The notes: generated by a model not told the origin, from the letters alone. Positions 35,089 to 43,914 are shown, counted from the stretch's first letter. The stretch: 64,000 nt of DNA from Clostridiales bacterium (GCA_022799115.1 JAAWNT010000001.1:1-64000), one strand, 5' to 3'. Made by a program: numbers and translations.

Positions 35089-35823
35089 TTTTGCTGCCTC
35101 CTTCACAATCGTACCCGGCTTCTTTGTTAAGCTGGAAAGTACCTCTAACTCAATATTGTATTTTTTTGCCATTTCTACAGAACGGTTGTTGAGCACTTGG
35201 GCCCCCAAAGTGGCCAGTTCCAACATCTCATCATAGGAAATTTCGCTGAGCTTCCGGGCTCCCTCTACTTTTCTGGGATCGGCGGTATACACGCCTTCCA
35301 CATCGGTGTAAATCTGACAAAGATCGGCATGCATCACCGACGCAATCGCCACCGCGCTGGTATCAGATCCGCCCCGGCCCAAAGTTGTGATATCCTGATA
35401 GCGGTTAATTCCCTGGAATCCCGCCACAATGACGATGTTTTTCTTATCCAGTTCTTTACGGATACGGTCGGGAATCACGCGTTTGATGCGCGCGCCGCCA
35501 TAGGCGGAAGAGGTGTGAAATCCAGCCTGCCATCCAGTCAGGGACACCACGGGATAGCCCAGCTTTTCAATGGCCATTGCCAACAGCGACATGGAAATTT
35601 GCTCGCCCGCGGAAAGCAGGACATCCATCTCTCGTTTGGACGGTTCGGTGTTGATCTCATTGGCCTTTTCGATGAAGTCGTCAGTGGTGTCCCCCTGAGC
35701 GGAAACCACAACTACCACATCGTTGCCTTTTTTGTACGTATCGGTCACAATACCGGCCACGTTAAAGACGCGCTCTGCGTTTGCGACGGAACTTCCTCCA
35801 AATTTCTGAACGATCAGGCTCAT
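34606..35823 (-). CDS. lysC: Aspartate kinase with two ACT domains
   Basis: This 405-residue enzyme phosphorylates aspartate, the first step to lysine, threonine and methionine. The kinase domain has VQKFGGSSVA at the start and TTLGRGGSDTSA in the active site. Two ACT domains (about 265-400) would bind the feedback inhibitor. Its length and layout match Bacillus subtilis aspartokinase II. An in-frame ATG at residue 246 (35086-35088) has a perfect AAGGAGG eight bases upstream. It is the last gene of the ACT-hom-thrB-lysC operon. Confidence 0.97.
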   Translation of the reverse strand: MSLIVQKFGGSSVANAERVFNVAGIVTDTYKKGNDVVVVVSAQGDTTDDFIEKANEINTEPSKREMDVLLSAGEQISMSLLAMAIEKLGYPVVSLTGWQAGFHTSSAYGGARIKRVIPDRIRKELDKKNIVIVAGFQGINRYQDITTLGRGGSDTSAVAIASVMHADLCQIYTDVEGVYTADPRKVEGARKLSEISYDEMLELATLGAQVLNNRSVEMAKKYNIELEVLSSLTKKPGTIVKEAAKMEKMLISGVAKDTNVARISIVGVPDRPGLAFKIFSKLAAKDVNVDIILQSIGRDGTKDISFTVTKDKAKEAVETLNEYVEVVGAARVVHEDNVAKVSIVGAGMESHPGIAADMFEALYDAQINIQMISTSEIKISVLINACDADAAVSAIHDKFFSTDNV

Positions 35824-35849
35824 AAGGAAAATACCCCTCCATTTACATT

Positions 35850-36746
35850 TTAGTCTATATATACGGCGGCCCCAGCGGAATCTGTATGCAACAGCTCCAG
35901 CTTCCAGCCGCTGATATTCTTTTCTTCCAAATGGGAAAGCGCGTAGCGTTGGAAATTCGCCGCCCCAGCGTCATCCACAATAGAGATTATCGACGGCCCC
36001 GCGCCGCTGATGTAGGCGCCAAAGGACCCCAGCTCATAACTTAGCCGAAATACCGTCTCTATCCCAGGAATAAACTCTTGACGGTAAGGCTGATGCAGCC
36101 GATCCTGTACCGCTACCCGGAGATTACTAAGGCTTCCGGAAAACAGCGCGGCGGTCATCAGCGCCGACCTCGACAGATTATAAACCGCATCCTCCCTAGA
36201 ATAACTGTCCGGCAGTACGCCCCGGGCAAACTCGGTTTTCAGCTCAAAGGGCGGAATCAGCACGGCAAACTGGATGAGGTCAGATACCGGAACCGTTACC
36301 GAATGCACCCGGCCCGCCTCCATTGCAGAGGCCACCAGTCCCCCGGTAAGGGCCGGAGTGGTGTTATCGGGATGTCCTTCGATCCTGCATGCCAGGTTCA
36401 CCAAATCCTGCATGGTCAACGGATTACCCAAAAAACGGTTGGCGCCCGTCAGCCCCGCCACAATACAGGCCGAACTGCTGCCCAGCCCTCTGGCCATAGG
36501 GATATCGCTTTGCTGTTCAATCCTTAGTCCAGGCAGCTTTTTGCCGCACTCCTGATACAGCAGCTTGGCAGACCAGTAAATCAGATTGTTTTCATCGGCG
36601 GGAACCTCCATCCCATCCCGGGAATTGATGAAGATTCCATCCGCTTCTTCCATCCATACCTGGTTATACATGCTCAGGGCGATACCCAAAGAGTCAAATC
36701 CGGATCCCAGATTGGCGCTGGTGGCCGGAACTTGTATGCGTATCAT
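35850..36746 (-). CDS. thrB: Homoserine kinase
   Basis: This 298-residue GHMP kinase phosphorylates homoserine in threonine synthesis. The N terminus RIQVPATSANLGSGFDSLG and the ATP loop PMARGLGSSSACIVAG are diagnostic. The ATG at 36746 begins the conserved core, although the ribosome site is weak. It lies 14 nt after hom and 26 nt before lysC, so it is probably translated by coupling within the operon. No threonine synthase gene is in the window. Confidence 0.96.
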   Translation of the reverse strand: MIRIQVPATSANLGSGFDSLGIALSMYNQVWMEEADGIFINSRDGMEVPADENNLIYWSAKLLYQECGKKLPGLRIEQQSDIPMARGLGSSSACIVAGLTGANRFLGNPLTMQDLVNLACRIEGHPDNTTPALTGGLVASAMEAGRVHSVTVPVSDLIQFAVLIPPFELKTEFARGVLPDSYSREDAVYNLSRSALMTAALFSGSLSNLRVAVQDRLHQPYRQEFIPGIETVFRLSYELGSFGAYISGAGPSIISIVDDAGAANFQRYALSHLEEKNISGWKLELLHTDSAGAAVYID

Positions 36747-36760
36747 ATCCGGACACCCGC

Positions 36761-38008
36761 TTATAGGTCGCTGATGCGGATCACAGCATCCACCGTTACG
36801 CCGGACTGCTCCAGCTGATCCACTTTCGCTTTGATATCGCCAATGCTCCACTCCTGATTGGTGGAAAAGGCCAGCTCTTCCTCGGGAGCGTTGTCGCGGT
36901 ACAGCCGGCGAACGGCTCCAAACAGCTCCTCCGCTTTCACGGCGGCGGCTTCTGCGTCCTGGGCGTGAGCCCGGATATACACTGGAACTACGCTTTCCTC
37001 ATAGGGCAGCACATAATCCTTCACGCCGTCCTCCCAGTACAGGTACTTTCTCGCCTTGAAGTGTTTCACACAGTCGATAATATCGGCCACCACGGCGCTG
37101 GCAGTGGGCAGTTTTCCCGCGCCCTTGCCATAGAACACCACGTCTCCCGTGGCGTCGCCGCGTACCAGAATTCCGTTAAAGACGTCGTCCACATTGGCCA
37201 ACTGGCTGTCCTGGTCGATCAGCATAGGAGCCACAGCCACCTGGATACGTCCATCCTCCAGCTTTTTTACCTGGCCGATCAGCTTGATGACGCCTCCCCA
37301 GGACTCGGCGTACTCTACATCCTGCAACGTGATTTTGGTGATGCCCTCGGTATGCACCTGTTCCGGGTATACGTGCTTGCCGTAAGCCAAGGACGCCAGA
37401 ATGCAGATCTTGCGGCAGGCGTCGTGCCCTTCCACGTCTGCGGCGGGATTGCGCTCGGCATATCCCAACTTTTGCGCCAATGCCAGCGCATCCTCAAAGC
37501 TCATTTGCTCCCGAATCATTTTGGTTAAAATAAAGTTGGTGGTGCCGTTCAAAATACCGGCGATCTCAATCACGTCATTGGCGGCCAAACACTGACTGAT
37601 GGGACGGATGATGGGAATACCGCCGCCCACACTGGCCTCAAACAAAAAGTTCACGTTGTTGTCCTGAGCGATTTTGAGCAGCTGCGCGCCTTTGGCGGCT
37701 ACCAGCTCCTTGTTGGAGGTCACTACGCTCTTGCCCGCCAGCAAGCAGCGCTTGACATAATCAAACGCCGGATCCAATCCGCCGATCACTTCGGCTACCA
37801 CGCGCACTTCCGGATCATTGACGATCTGATCAAAGGACTTTGTAAAACGATCGGCAAAGGGACTGTCGGGAAAATCCCTGACATCCAGAATATATTTGAT
37901 CCGGATTTCCTCCTTGGCGCGCCGGGCAATGCTGTCCAAATGATTCGCCAGCACCTCCGCAACGCCGGATCCGACCACCCCATATCCCAAAATTGCAACC
38001 TTAACCAT
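36761..38008 (-). CDS. hom: Homoserine dehydrogenase
   Basis: This 415-residue NAD(P)-dependent enzyme reduces aspartate semialdehyde to homoserine. It has an N-terminal Rossmann domain (AILGYGVVGSG), a central catalytic domain (LNGTTNFILTKM; GYAERNPAADVEGHDA with the catalytic lysine/acid region) and a C-terminal ACT domain (from about 340). The ATG at 38008 was preferred because GAGGGG lies 8 nt upstream, while the ATG two codons earlier is too close to it. It is the second gene of the operon. Confidence 0.97.
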   Translation of the reverse strand: MVKVAILGYGVVGSGVAEVLANHLDSIARRAKEEIRIKYILDVRDFPDSPFADRFTKSFDQIVNDPEVRVVAEVIGGLDPAFDYVKRCLLAGKSVVTSNKELVAAKGAQLLKIAQDNNVNFLFEASVGGGIPIIRPISQCLAANDVIEIAGILNGTTNFILTKMIREQMSFEDALALAQKLGYAERNPAADVEGHDACRKICILASLAYGKHVYPEQVHTEGITKITLQDVEYAESWGGVIKLIGQVKKLEDGRIQVAVAPMLIDQDSQLANVDDVFNGILVRGDATGDVVFYGKGAGKLPTASAVVADIIDCVKHFKARKYLYWEDGVKDYVLPYEESVVPVYIRAHAQDAEAAAVKAEELFGAVRRLYRDNAPEEELAFSTNQEWSIGDIKAKVDQLEQSGVTVDAVIRISDL

Positions 38009-38029
38009 ATTCATAACCCCTCTTCCAAT

Positions 38030-38470
38030 TTATTCACCGGTAATATTTTCGATTCTCTGCACTCCTTCAATGGTACGCAGTCCGGAAAGCAGATGATCCA
38101 TGGACATCTTGCGTTCATCCACCCTTGCGGAGATGGATACCAACGCCACGCCCATCACGGGAATATTCTGATTTACGGTCAGGATGTTGGCTCCCGCGTC
38201 ATAAAAAGCGCAGATCAGCGCCATGAGCACCCCCGGACGGTCCTGAAGCACAGCGTGTACCGTAATCAATTTATTCGCACCCTTGTCCTGATAGGGATAC
38301 ACCGCATCCTTATATTTGTAAAACGCGCTGCGTGAGATTCCCGCCATCCGCGCCGCTTCCGACGTATTGGACGCTTCACCCGACACCAGATATTGTTTGG
38401 CGTCCACCACCTTCCGGAATACGTCCGGCAAAGCGTCGGAATCTACCAGCAGCAATCTGTTTTCCTGCAA
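38030..38470 (-). CDS. UPF0735-type ACT domain protein (PheB-like)
   Basis: This 146-residue protein has a helix-turn-helix-like N-terminal part (TSEAARMAGISRSAFYKYKD) and a C-terminal ACT domain (VLQDRPGVLMALICAFYDAGANI). The family sits at the head of homoserine operons in many Firmicutes and is thought to sense amino acids. The best start is TTG at 38470: GGGAGG lies 8 nt before it and the resulting length is normal for the family. It heads the ACT-hom-thrB-lysC operon. Confidence 0.9.
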   Translation of the reverse strand: MQENRLLLVDSDALPDVFRKVVDAKQYLVSGEASNTSEAARMAGISRSAFYKYKDAVYPYQDKGANKLITVHAVLQDRPGVLMALICAFYDAGANILTVNQNIPVMGVALVSISARVDERKMSMDHLLSGLRTIEGVQRIENITGE

Positions 38471-38511
38471 ACCGTCCACCTCCCACACACTGTTGTTTTG
38501 CTGTGAGATAC

Positions 38512-38540
38512 AGTTTAACATTCTTTCAATCTTCGATCAA
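38512..38540 (-). promoter_or_regulatory. Promoter of the threonine-branch operon
   Basis: TTGATC (38535-38540), a 17-bp spacer and TAAACT (38512-38517) lie on the minus strand, leaving a leader of about 35 nt. No T-box or lysine riboswitch motif is present. Confidence 0.5.
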
Positions 38541-38754
38541 ACGCCGGAATTTTCCATATTTCCTCATATTTACCGATTATTTAAGACTGCTTCCTATTTC
38601 CTCCTATTTACTCTGGATTTCATTTTCTTAATCCATGACAAGCCATTTTTTAGTCTCATGCGCCAAAGCGATCATTGTCACTAATTTTTATCACACCGCA
38701 CACAATAATCCGTGGATATTGACAGGAGCAAACGGCTGAAATTTACATAAAATA

Positions 38755-38786
38755 GCAGGCGCACCGCTGTTACCCGATGTGCCTGC
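38755..38786 (-). terminator. Terminator after the penicillin-binding protein gene
   Basis: GCAGGC/GCCTGC stem with partial inner pairing, followed by TATTTTATG on the minus strand. Confidence 0.65.
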
Positions 38787-38803
38787 ATCTGTGTTCGTCC
38801 TAT

Positions 38804-41188
38804 TTAATTCTGTGGTCTCGTGTGGTTGTTCTCTCCCCCGTCGGAACTGCTCCCGTCAGGTTCAGATCCGGGATCCGGTTCCGATTCCGGCTGCTGAGAT
38901 GAGGGATCCGGCTCCGGCTCTGTTGTGGTGGACGACAGCTCTGAGGATTCACTACTTTGCGACTCCGGATTTGACGAAACCGGCGTCTCGCTGGAACCCG
39001 TAGAACTTACCGAGGAGGTATTGTCGGGGTTATCGTGGTTGCCATCGCAGGTTCCCGGCATATTTCCGCTGGTATAGTAACCGGTCAATTTGTTGGGACA
39101 TTTGTCCGAATCGGCCAGCAGCCCGGTCACTGCACAGTATTGCTTGGCGATCACGTTGGGATCGTCCTCGTAGTCCTTCTTTTCCAGTCCCTGGATATAT
39201 TCCTGCATGACCATTTTCCATACGGTCAAGCTGGATCTTTTATCCGCAGTGCTCATTTTAGCGGGTGTGGGATGTCCTTCCCAAACGGCAGCCACAGCAT
39301 AGGGCGTGCCGCCCACAAACCAGCTGTCGGTATCCTCCGCCGTACCGGTTTTTGCAAATACCTGAGTGCCGCTGATCGCGGCTCTGGGACCGGTTCCCCC
39401 CGTCTCTACCACCGAGTACATCAGCTTGCGCATAATCGTGGAAGTCGGGGAGCTGATGGCCTGAATTCCTGGGTTGGTATTGTTATCCAGAATGACGTTG
39501 TCCCGATCATCCTTTACATAATAGTAGGTATAAGGCTTATGATAAACGCCGCCATTCCCAAAAATTTGGAAGGACGCGGCAATTTCTCGCACCGTCACGC
39601 CGTTGCTGCCGCCGCCGGTGGCCAGCGCGGAAGGCAGCAAATCTTCTTCCCGGTTTAAGGAAGTAATTCCCACCTTACCCAATAGGAAATCCAAGCTCAC
39701 AGGCATCGTCAGACGATTAACCAGCACCTGAGCCGCCACCGCATTATAGGAGTGCTTGATGGCTTCTCGAATCGTCACCTTGCCATGGTATTTTCCATCG
39801 GCATTGGGCGGCCAGGTCTTTTCTTTGACTCCGTCGCCGTTTACATCCCATTCGATGGGTTCGTCGTCAATCACTGTGGAAAAATTAATCAGACCATGCT
39901 CCAATGCAGGCGCATATACCGAAATCGGTTTGATACAAGAACCAGTCTGGCGTTCCACGTTGTTGGCGTAGTCCATCCATAGGTTTCCTTCCTTTTCTCC
40001 CCGTTGCCCCACCGAGGCCAGGATTCGGCCATCATAGCCCACCAGGACAATTCCAAGCTGGATGTCGGTATCCGTAGGCATGTATTCCTCGTTGTTCATT
40101 ACCTTCTCCGCAATGTCCTGAGCCCTTTTATCCATGGCGCAATAAACCTTCATGCCTTGGGTGCGCAGCTGACGGCTGGCTTCCTTTTCACTGATGTTGC
40201 GCTTGCCGGCCAAATCCTTGGCCACGTCCTGCAGCATGGTTTCATAATACCAGTTGTTTATGATCTGGTTGTCCACCAGATTTGAAGTGTCCGGCTTTGC
40301 AAAAGTCATGGTGGCGGACTCCTTCATGGCCTGATCGTATTCAGCCTGGGTCAGCTTGCCCTGATCCAGCATAGCCTTGAGCACAATCTCCCTGCGTCCC
40401 CGGTTGGCCTGGGGATGCAGCAGAGGAGTAAAGGCCGACGGATTTTGGGTGATTCCGGCGATGGCGGCGCACTCGGCCACCGAACAATCCTGGATATCCT
40501 TGTCAAAATAGAGGTTTGCCGCCGCCTGAACCCCCAGGCAGCCGCTGCCGTAGTTTACCACATTGAGGTACATCTCCAAAATCTCGTCCTTGGAGTAGCG
40601 TTTTTCAAAGTTCAGCGCCCGGAAAATCTCCTTGAGTTTTCGGGTTAAACTCACTTCGTCCTCGTCGGTCAGATTTTTGATAAGCTGCTGAGTCAGCGTA
40701 GAGCCGCCAAAATTGGTCCCGCTCTTGTGCCCACCCACCAGGTTGAGCACAGCGCCGCCAGTGCGGATCCAGTCCACCCCGTGATGCTCATTAAACCGCC
40801 GATCTTCGATGGCGATCATGGCCTTTTTCATCGCATCGGGGATTTCCTCAAAATCCACCCATTCGCTTTTGGTCTCCGCCTGGATCTCCTGATCCTCGTA
40901 AAACTCACCGTTTTCATCCATCACCCAAATATAGCTGGTTTGATTGAGCTTTGCGGTTCTCAGATCGTAGTCAATCGACTCTCCCGACAAACTGGCGATG
41001 TAAAAAATCATGGAAATTCCCACGATGGCTCCCGTCACCAGCATTACCATAAAGACAGTCAACAACGCTTTTCCAATCACTGACAGAGTCCGCTTGGTAG
41101 CGGTAAGGGCTACCGAACCGGCGGAATGCTCCTGGTACCCGTTGGGCGCCGGAGTCCCCGTATACTGATTGATATCAGTCTTCCTCAT
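38804..41188 (-). CDS. Class A penicillin-binding protein (PBP1A-type)
   Basis: This 794-residue bifunctional cell-wall synthase has a short cytoplasmic tail and one membrane helix (about 38-65). The GT51 glycosyltransferase domain carries AIEDRRFNEHHGVD, GGSTLTQQL and RKLKEI. The transpeptidase domain carries the nucleophile in GSCIKP (SxxK), SYN (SxN) and KTGTAED (KTG). The last 90 residues are a disordered Ser/Pro/Glu-rich tail, which is common in Clostridial enzymes. AAGGAGG precedes the ATG. It is a single gene with its own extended -10 promoter and terminator. It polymerises and cross-links peptidoglycan outside the membrane. Confidence 0.96.
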   Translation of the reverse strand: MRKTDINQYTGTPAPNGYQEHSAGSVALTATKRTLSVIGKALLTVFMVMLVTGAIVGISMIFYIASLSGESIDYDLRTAKLNQTSYIWVMDENGEFYEDQEIQAETKSEWVDFEEIPDAMKKAMIAIEDRRFNEHHGVDWIRTGGAVLNLVGGHKSGTNFGGSTLTQQLIKNLTDEDEVSLTRKLKEIFRALNFEKRYSKDEILEMYLNVVNYGSGCLGVQAAANLYFDKDIQDCSVAECAAIAGITQNPSAFTPLLHPQANRGRREIVLKAMLDQGKLTQAEYDQAMKESATMTFAKPDTSNLVDNQIINNWYYETMLQDVAKDLAGKRNISEKEASRQLRTQGMKVYCAMDKRAQDIAEKVMNNEEYMPTDTDIQLGIVLVGYDGRILASVGQRGEKEGNLWMDYANNVERQTGSCIKPISVYAPALEHGLINFSTVIDDEPIEWDVNGDGVKEKTWPPNADGKYHGKVTIREAIKHSYNAVAAQVLVNRLTMPVSLDFLLGKVGITSLNREEDLLPSALATGGGSNGVTVREIAASFQIFGNGGVYHKPYTYYYVKDDRDNVILDNNTNPGIQAISSPTSTIMRKLMYSVVETGGTGPRAAISGTQVFAKTGTAEDTDSWFVGGTPYAVAAVWEGHPTPAKMSTADKRSSLTVWKMVMQEYIQGLEKKDYEDDPNVIAKQYCAVTGLLADSDKCPNKLTGYYTSGNMPGTCDGNHDNPDNTSSVSSTGSSETPVSSNPESQSSESSELSSTTTEPEPDPSSQQPESEPDPGSEPDGSSSDGGENNHTRPQN

Positions 41189-41212
41189 GCAGGCTTCGCC
41201 TCCTTATTTATT

Positions 41213-41218
41213 AGTATA
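41213..41218 (-). promoter_or_regulatory. Extended -10 promoter of the PBP gene
   Basis: TGcTATACT on the minus strand lies 24 nt before the start codon; the -35 is weak. Confidence 0.5.
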
Positions 41219-41304
41219 GCATATTTTAAAAAAAATGAAAAATGTTTTCCAATTTTAGCCCCGAAAAACGGGAAACGGCGCTGACCAAATAATTCCACCT
41301 ACTT

Positions 41305-41333
41305 GTATATTTTAACATCTTTTTCAAATAATA
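41305..41333 (+). promoter_or_regulatory. Forespore-type (sigma-G-like) promoter candidate for bofC
   Basis: GTATA (41305-41309), a 17-bp spacer and AATAATA (41327-41333) approach the sigma-G consensus (GHATR, CATnnTA). An overlapping sigma-A reading (TTGTAT-17-AAATAA) is also possible. Confidence 0.4.
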
Positions 41334-41353
41334 AACGCGAGGTGAAGAGTATT

Positions 41354-41695
41354 ATGCGTAAAACCATTCTTATATCCTGCTGCGCCGTGGTGCTGATCCT
41401 TGCCGTTATTAGCTTTTTGCTTCCGATGATGGGTGGTCGCACCCCTGTGGAACCATCCTCTTCCACTCCAACGGAAGTCTCAGCCGCCGCTAACACCCCA
41501 AGCGGGGAATTATACACGATTAAAGAATATCAAGGAAATATCGCTGTATACATGGAAGGCGTGGACCGCCCGTTTCGTATCACAGATGTGGACGTGCGCA
41601 CGCTTCCGCAGCTGGATCAGGAGCGGTTAGAATCCGGTATCCAGGTATCCGGCGCGGATGAGCTCAACCGTCTGCTGGAGGATTATTGCAGCTAA
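41354..41695 (+). CDS. BofC C-terminal-domain protein
   Basis: This 113-residue secreted or membrane-anchored protein has an N-terminal hydrophobic segment (about 5-24). A Ser/Thr-rich linker leads to a domain reading YTIKEYQGNIAVYMEG...LPQLDQERLESGI...LLEDY, the typical BofC C-terminal domain. In Bacillus, BofC restrains the SpoIVB protease in the forespore-mother cell space, which times sigma-K activation. GAGGTG precedes the ATG. The protein lacks the longer N-terminal domain of Bacillus BofC. The domain assignment is firm; a checkpoint role here is inferred. Confidence 0.82.
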   Translation: MRKTILISCCAVVLILAVISFLLPMMGGRTPVEPSSSTPTEVSAAANTPSGELYTIKEYQGNIAVYMEGVDRPFRITDVDVRTLPQLDQERLESGIQVSGADELNRLLEDYCS

Positions 41696-41834
41696 CCGGA
41701 ACTCTCAAAAAGCATGCGGCCGTCTTGGAGATCGAAGCGCGGCGGACGGCTGCTCCCCCAAAAGTAAAGACTCATACAAACGAAGAGAAGTACGGTTTCG
41801 GGACTGGATATCCACCTGTAAACAGCGCTCTTCA

Positions 41835-41871
41835 GGGAGTGTTGCCAACAAAAACGGTTCGCAGCACTCCC
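41835..41871 (+). terminator. Terminator after bofC
   Basis: GGGAGTGtTGC/GCAgCACTCCC stem followed by TTTT on the plus strand. Confidence 0.7.
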
Positions 41872-41974
41872 TTTTCCGCAATTTGCTAATAGAATAGCAA
41901 AAAATACAACAAAGATCAATGGTCGATTCCTCCAAAGACGGTTTGAATTCTCCTTTGCGGTTTGTTATGTAAAG

Positions 41975-42006
41975 AAAACGCCGTACCAAAATTGATACGG
42001 CGTTTT
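41975..42006 (-). terminator. Terminator after the SASP gene
   Basis: AAAACGCCGTA/TACGGCGTTTT is an 11-bp stem with T runs at both ends, just after the SASP stop. Confidence 0.85.
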
Positions 42007-42022
42007 GAGATTACGCTTTTAT

Positions 42023-42220
42023 TTATTTCAGATTCGCCTCATAGCTCTGGATCATTTTCTTAACCATCTGTCCGCCCACGGAACCAGCCTCACGAGAGGT
42101 CAGATCGCCGTTATAACCTTGCTTCAGGTTCACGCCAACTTCAGAAGCGGCTTCCATCTTGAACTTATTCAAAGCCTCGCGGGCCTCAGGAACTACCAGG
42201 TTGTTAGAAGATCTAGACAT
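42023..42220 (-). CDS. Alpha/beta-type small acid-soluble spore protein
   Basis: This 65-residue DNA-binding spore protein saturates spore DNA and protects it. Both family blocks are present: the GPR-protease site region KFKMEAASEVGV (cleavage after the glutamate) and the LTSREAGSVGGQMVKKMI block. GGAG lies 11 nt before the ATG at 42220. It is a monocistronic gene with a strong terminator. It is solid evidence that the organism sporulates. Confidence 0.95.
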   Translation of the reverse strand: MSRSSNNLVVPEAREALNKFKMEAASEVGVNLKQGYNGDLTSREAGSVGGQMVKKMIQSYEANLK

Positions 42221-42377
42221 TGTTAAATACACTCCTTAAATCGTTTGTTTCATTTGATTTTTTGTTTGTCTTGCGTTTGCAAATATATTGTGTGTGGATT
42301 GCCTGTTTTTATGATTGACAATTTTTTGTATCTGTTACCCCAAATTCTGGCTCTCTTTAAAAAATCAAATTTTTTCA

Positions 42378-42917
42378 TTAAAAAAAGTATCCTTCTTGGG
42401 ATGGTACGCCGGCCAGTAACAGAACGGCACAGGACGCCAACAACGGATATAGTTCGGCCCTGCCTCGAAGCCTGAGCGGAACGTCGTGGGGTTCGATGTT
42501 TTCGCCGGATAGGTCGGTCAAATCCCTTTGCAAACTAACTACCGCGCTGTCGTCCCGAAGGCTGGCCATACTGAATGTGTCTCTCGGCGATGCACCGCAG
42601 GTAATGGCAATTGCTCCCGTTCCCTTAATTGCAGCGGCCGCGGCCATATTGCGGGCGTCCAGCACTGGAAGAAAGCTTTCCTGGACCTTTTCCTTTTCCT
42701 GTAAGTAAAATCGATTTTTAAAAACAAGAATCCCGTTGAGGTGATCCGCTTTCGGAATATGCGTTGTTTCATACAAGAAAAAAGCTGGGCGATCCCCGCT
42801 TTTCTGTAACCGGCGTCCGTCGAAACACTGCACCCCGCCATAGGCGGATAACGCCCGAAACAGCACTCTTCGAATCCCGGTTTCTTCCCTCTCCCCGCAT
42901 AATACAACCGTCGTCAT
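42378..42917 (-). CDS. Hypothetical protein, unknown family
   Basis: I do not recognise this 179-residue protein. It has no signal peptide, starts with MTTVVLCGE, and alternates strands and helices in a way compatible with a Rossmann-like or P-loop-derived fold, though no Walker A is present. A late Leu/Ala-rich segment (about 155-172, LYPLLASCAVLLLAGV) is hydrophobic but short. GGTGG lies just before the ATG. It lies between a SASP gene and a divergent GntR regulator; a sporulation role is possible but unsupported. Confidence 0.6.
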   Translation of the reverse strand: MTTVVLCGEREETGIRRVLFRALSAYGGVQCFDGRRLQKSGDRPAFFLYETTHIPKADHLNGILVFKNRFYLQEKEKVQESFLPVLDARNMAAAAAIKGTGAIAITCGASPRDTFSMASLRDDSAVVSLQRDLTDLSGENIEPHDVPLRLRGRAELYPLLASCAVLLLAGVPSQEGYFF

Positions 42918-43087
42918 GCGTCCACCACTCTTCCATTATTTGTATTCTATTATCTGCCTTTCTACCGCGTTTATTCGGGTGTGTCGGCCCATAATTTATC
43001 ATTTTTCCGGGTCCCTGCGAAATCTGCACTCGATATATGAAGCATATAGCGGCGCTCCTTGTCTGGCTCCTCTCTCTTATCTTTCCA

Positions 43088-43110
43088 ACCCCTTCGTTTT
43101 GTGCTATGAT
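43088..43110 (+). promoter_or_regulatory. Promoter of the GntR/FCD regulator
   Basis: An extended TGcTATGAT -10 (43105-43110) lies on the plus strand, with a weak TTTCCA -35 near 43082-43087 at 17 bp. Because it overlaps an upstream ATG, it supports the later GTG start. Confidence 0.5.
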
Positions 43111-43144
43111 AAGTGTATTATGCAAGCAAAGGAGAACCAGTGCC

Positions 43145-43819
43145 GTGCAGGAAAAAAGGCTGTCTGACCGTGTGGCCGACGATATACTGACCATGATTAC
43201 CATAGAAAAACGATTCTCTCCCGGGGATCAGCTTCCCAATGAAAACGACCTGTCTCAGGAACTGAAAATTAGCCGGACCACTCTGCGGGAAGCCATCCGA
43301 ATTTTGGCCGCTCATGGAGTGCTGGAGATTCGAAGAGGCAAGGGCACCTTTGTCCGGCAGGAGGCAGAGCTTAACGGCATGAAGGCCCTTAATCCCCTTC
43401 TGTCCGCCAAAATGGACGCCAAGGATCTATTTGAGATTCGTCTGATCTTTGAACCGGAGGCCGCATTCCTTGCCACCCTTCGGGCCACCGACCGGGAGAT
43501 TGAACGCATTGTCTCCCTGGGCAAGCTCATTGAGCAAAAGATCGAAATCGGCGAGGACCGCACCGAGGTGGAACAGGCTTTTCACAACGCCATCGCCAAG
43601 GCTACCCACAACGAATTTATCAATCAGTTAATGCCTATTATCTACCAGGCTATCGGCAAAGGGGTGATCCTGTCCCAGGAGAAAGAGGCCGCTGTACGGG
43701 ATACCATCAGAGATCACCGGATGATCACCGACTTTATGACCATGCGCAATCCTCATGGCGCGCAAAGCGCGATGCGAATCCATATTCTTCGCGCCATGGC
43801 GGAACTGGAAATCAACTAA
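43145..43819 (+). CDS. GntR-family (FadR/FCD) transcriptional regulator
   Basis: This is a 224-residue regulator. The N-terminal winged helix reads LSDRVADDILTMI, PNENDLSQELKISRTTLREAIRIL and GVLEIRRGKGTFV. The C-terminal all-helical FCD domain (about 95-220) holds metal/ligand histidines typical of the group (FHNAIAKATHNEF; DHRMI). GTG at 43145 is the preferred start, with AAGGAG 10 nt upstream and the promoter overlapping earlier codons. It precedes ilvD in the same direction. It is likely to regulate ilvD, whose promoter carries inverted repeats, and may bind an organic acid. Confidence 0.9.
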   Translation: MQEKRLSDRVADDILTMITIEKRFSPGDQLPNENDLSQELKISRTTLREAIRILAAHGVLEIRRGKGTFVRQEAELNGMKALNPLLSAKMDAKDLFEIRLIFEPEAAFLATLRATDREIERIVSLGKLIEQKIEIGEDRTEVEQAFHNAIAKATHNEFINQLMPIIYQAIGKGVILSQEKEAAVRDTIRDHRMITDFMTMRNPHGAQSAMRIHILRAMAELEIN

Positions 43820-43842
43820 ATCAAACAGACGCAAGCCCCATC

Positions 43843-43891
43843 TTGTATTACAACATTGTTGACAGCAGACAACATGTGATCTATAATACAA
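43843..43891 (+). promoter_or_regulatory. ilvD promoter with nested inverted repeats
   Basis: TTGACA (43859-43864), a 17-bp spacer and TATAAT (43882-43887) form a perfect sigma-A promoter. The palindrome CAACATTGTTG (43851-43861) overlaps the -35. TTGTATTA (43843-43850) and TAATACAA (43884-43891) form a perfect inverted repeat framing the whole promoter. These look like operators, most simply for the adjacent GntR/FCD protein. Confidence 0.75.
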
Positions 43892-43914
43892 CCAGCTATA
43901 AAAAGGAGCATGCG

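Larger units (their letters stand above)
38471..38803. other. Intergenic region between the threonine operon and the PBP gene
   Basis: The 333 bases hold the threonine-operon promoter and, at the right end, the penicillin-binding-protein terminator. The AT-rich middle shows no gene and no amino-acid riboswitch that I recognise. Confidence 0.55.
41696..42022. other. Convergent intergenic region between bofC and the SASP gene
   Basis: The 327 bases contain one terminator for each of the two converging genes and nothing else that I can support. Confidence 0.55.
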
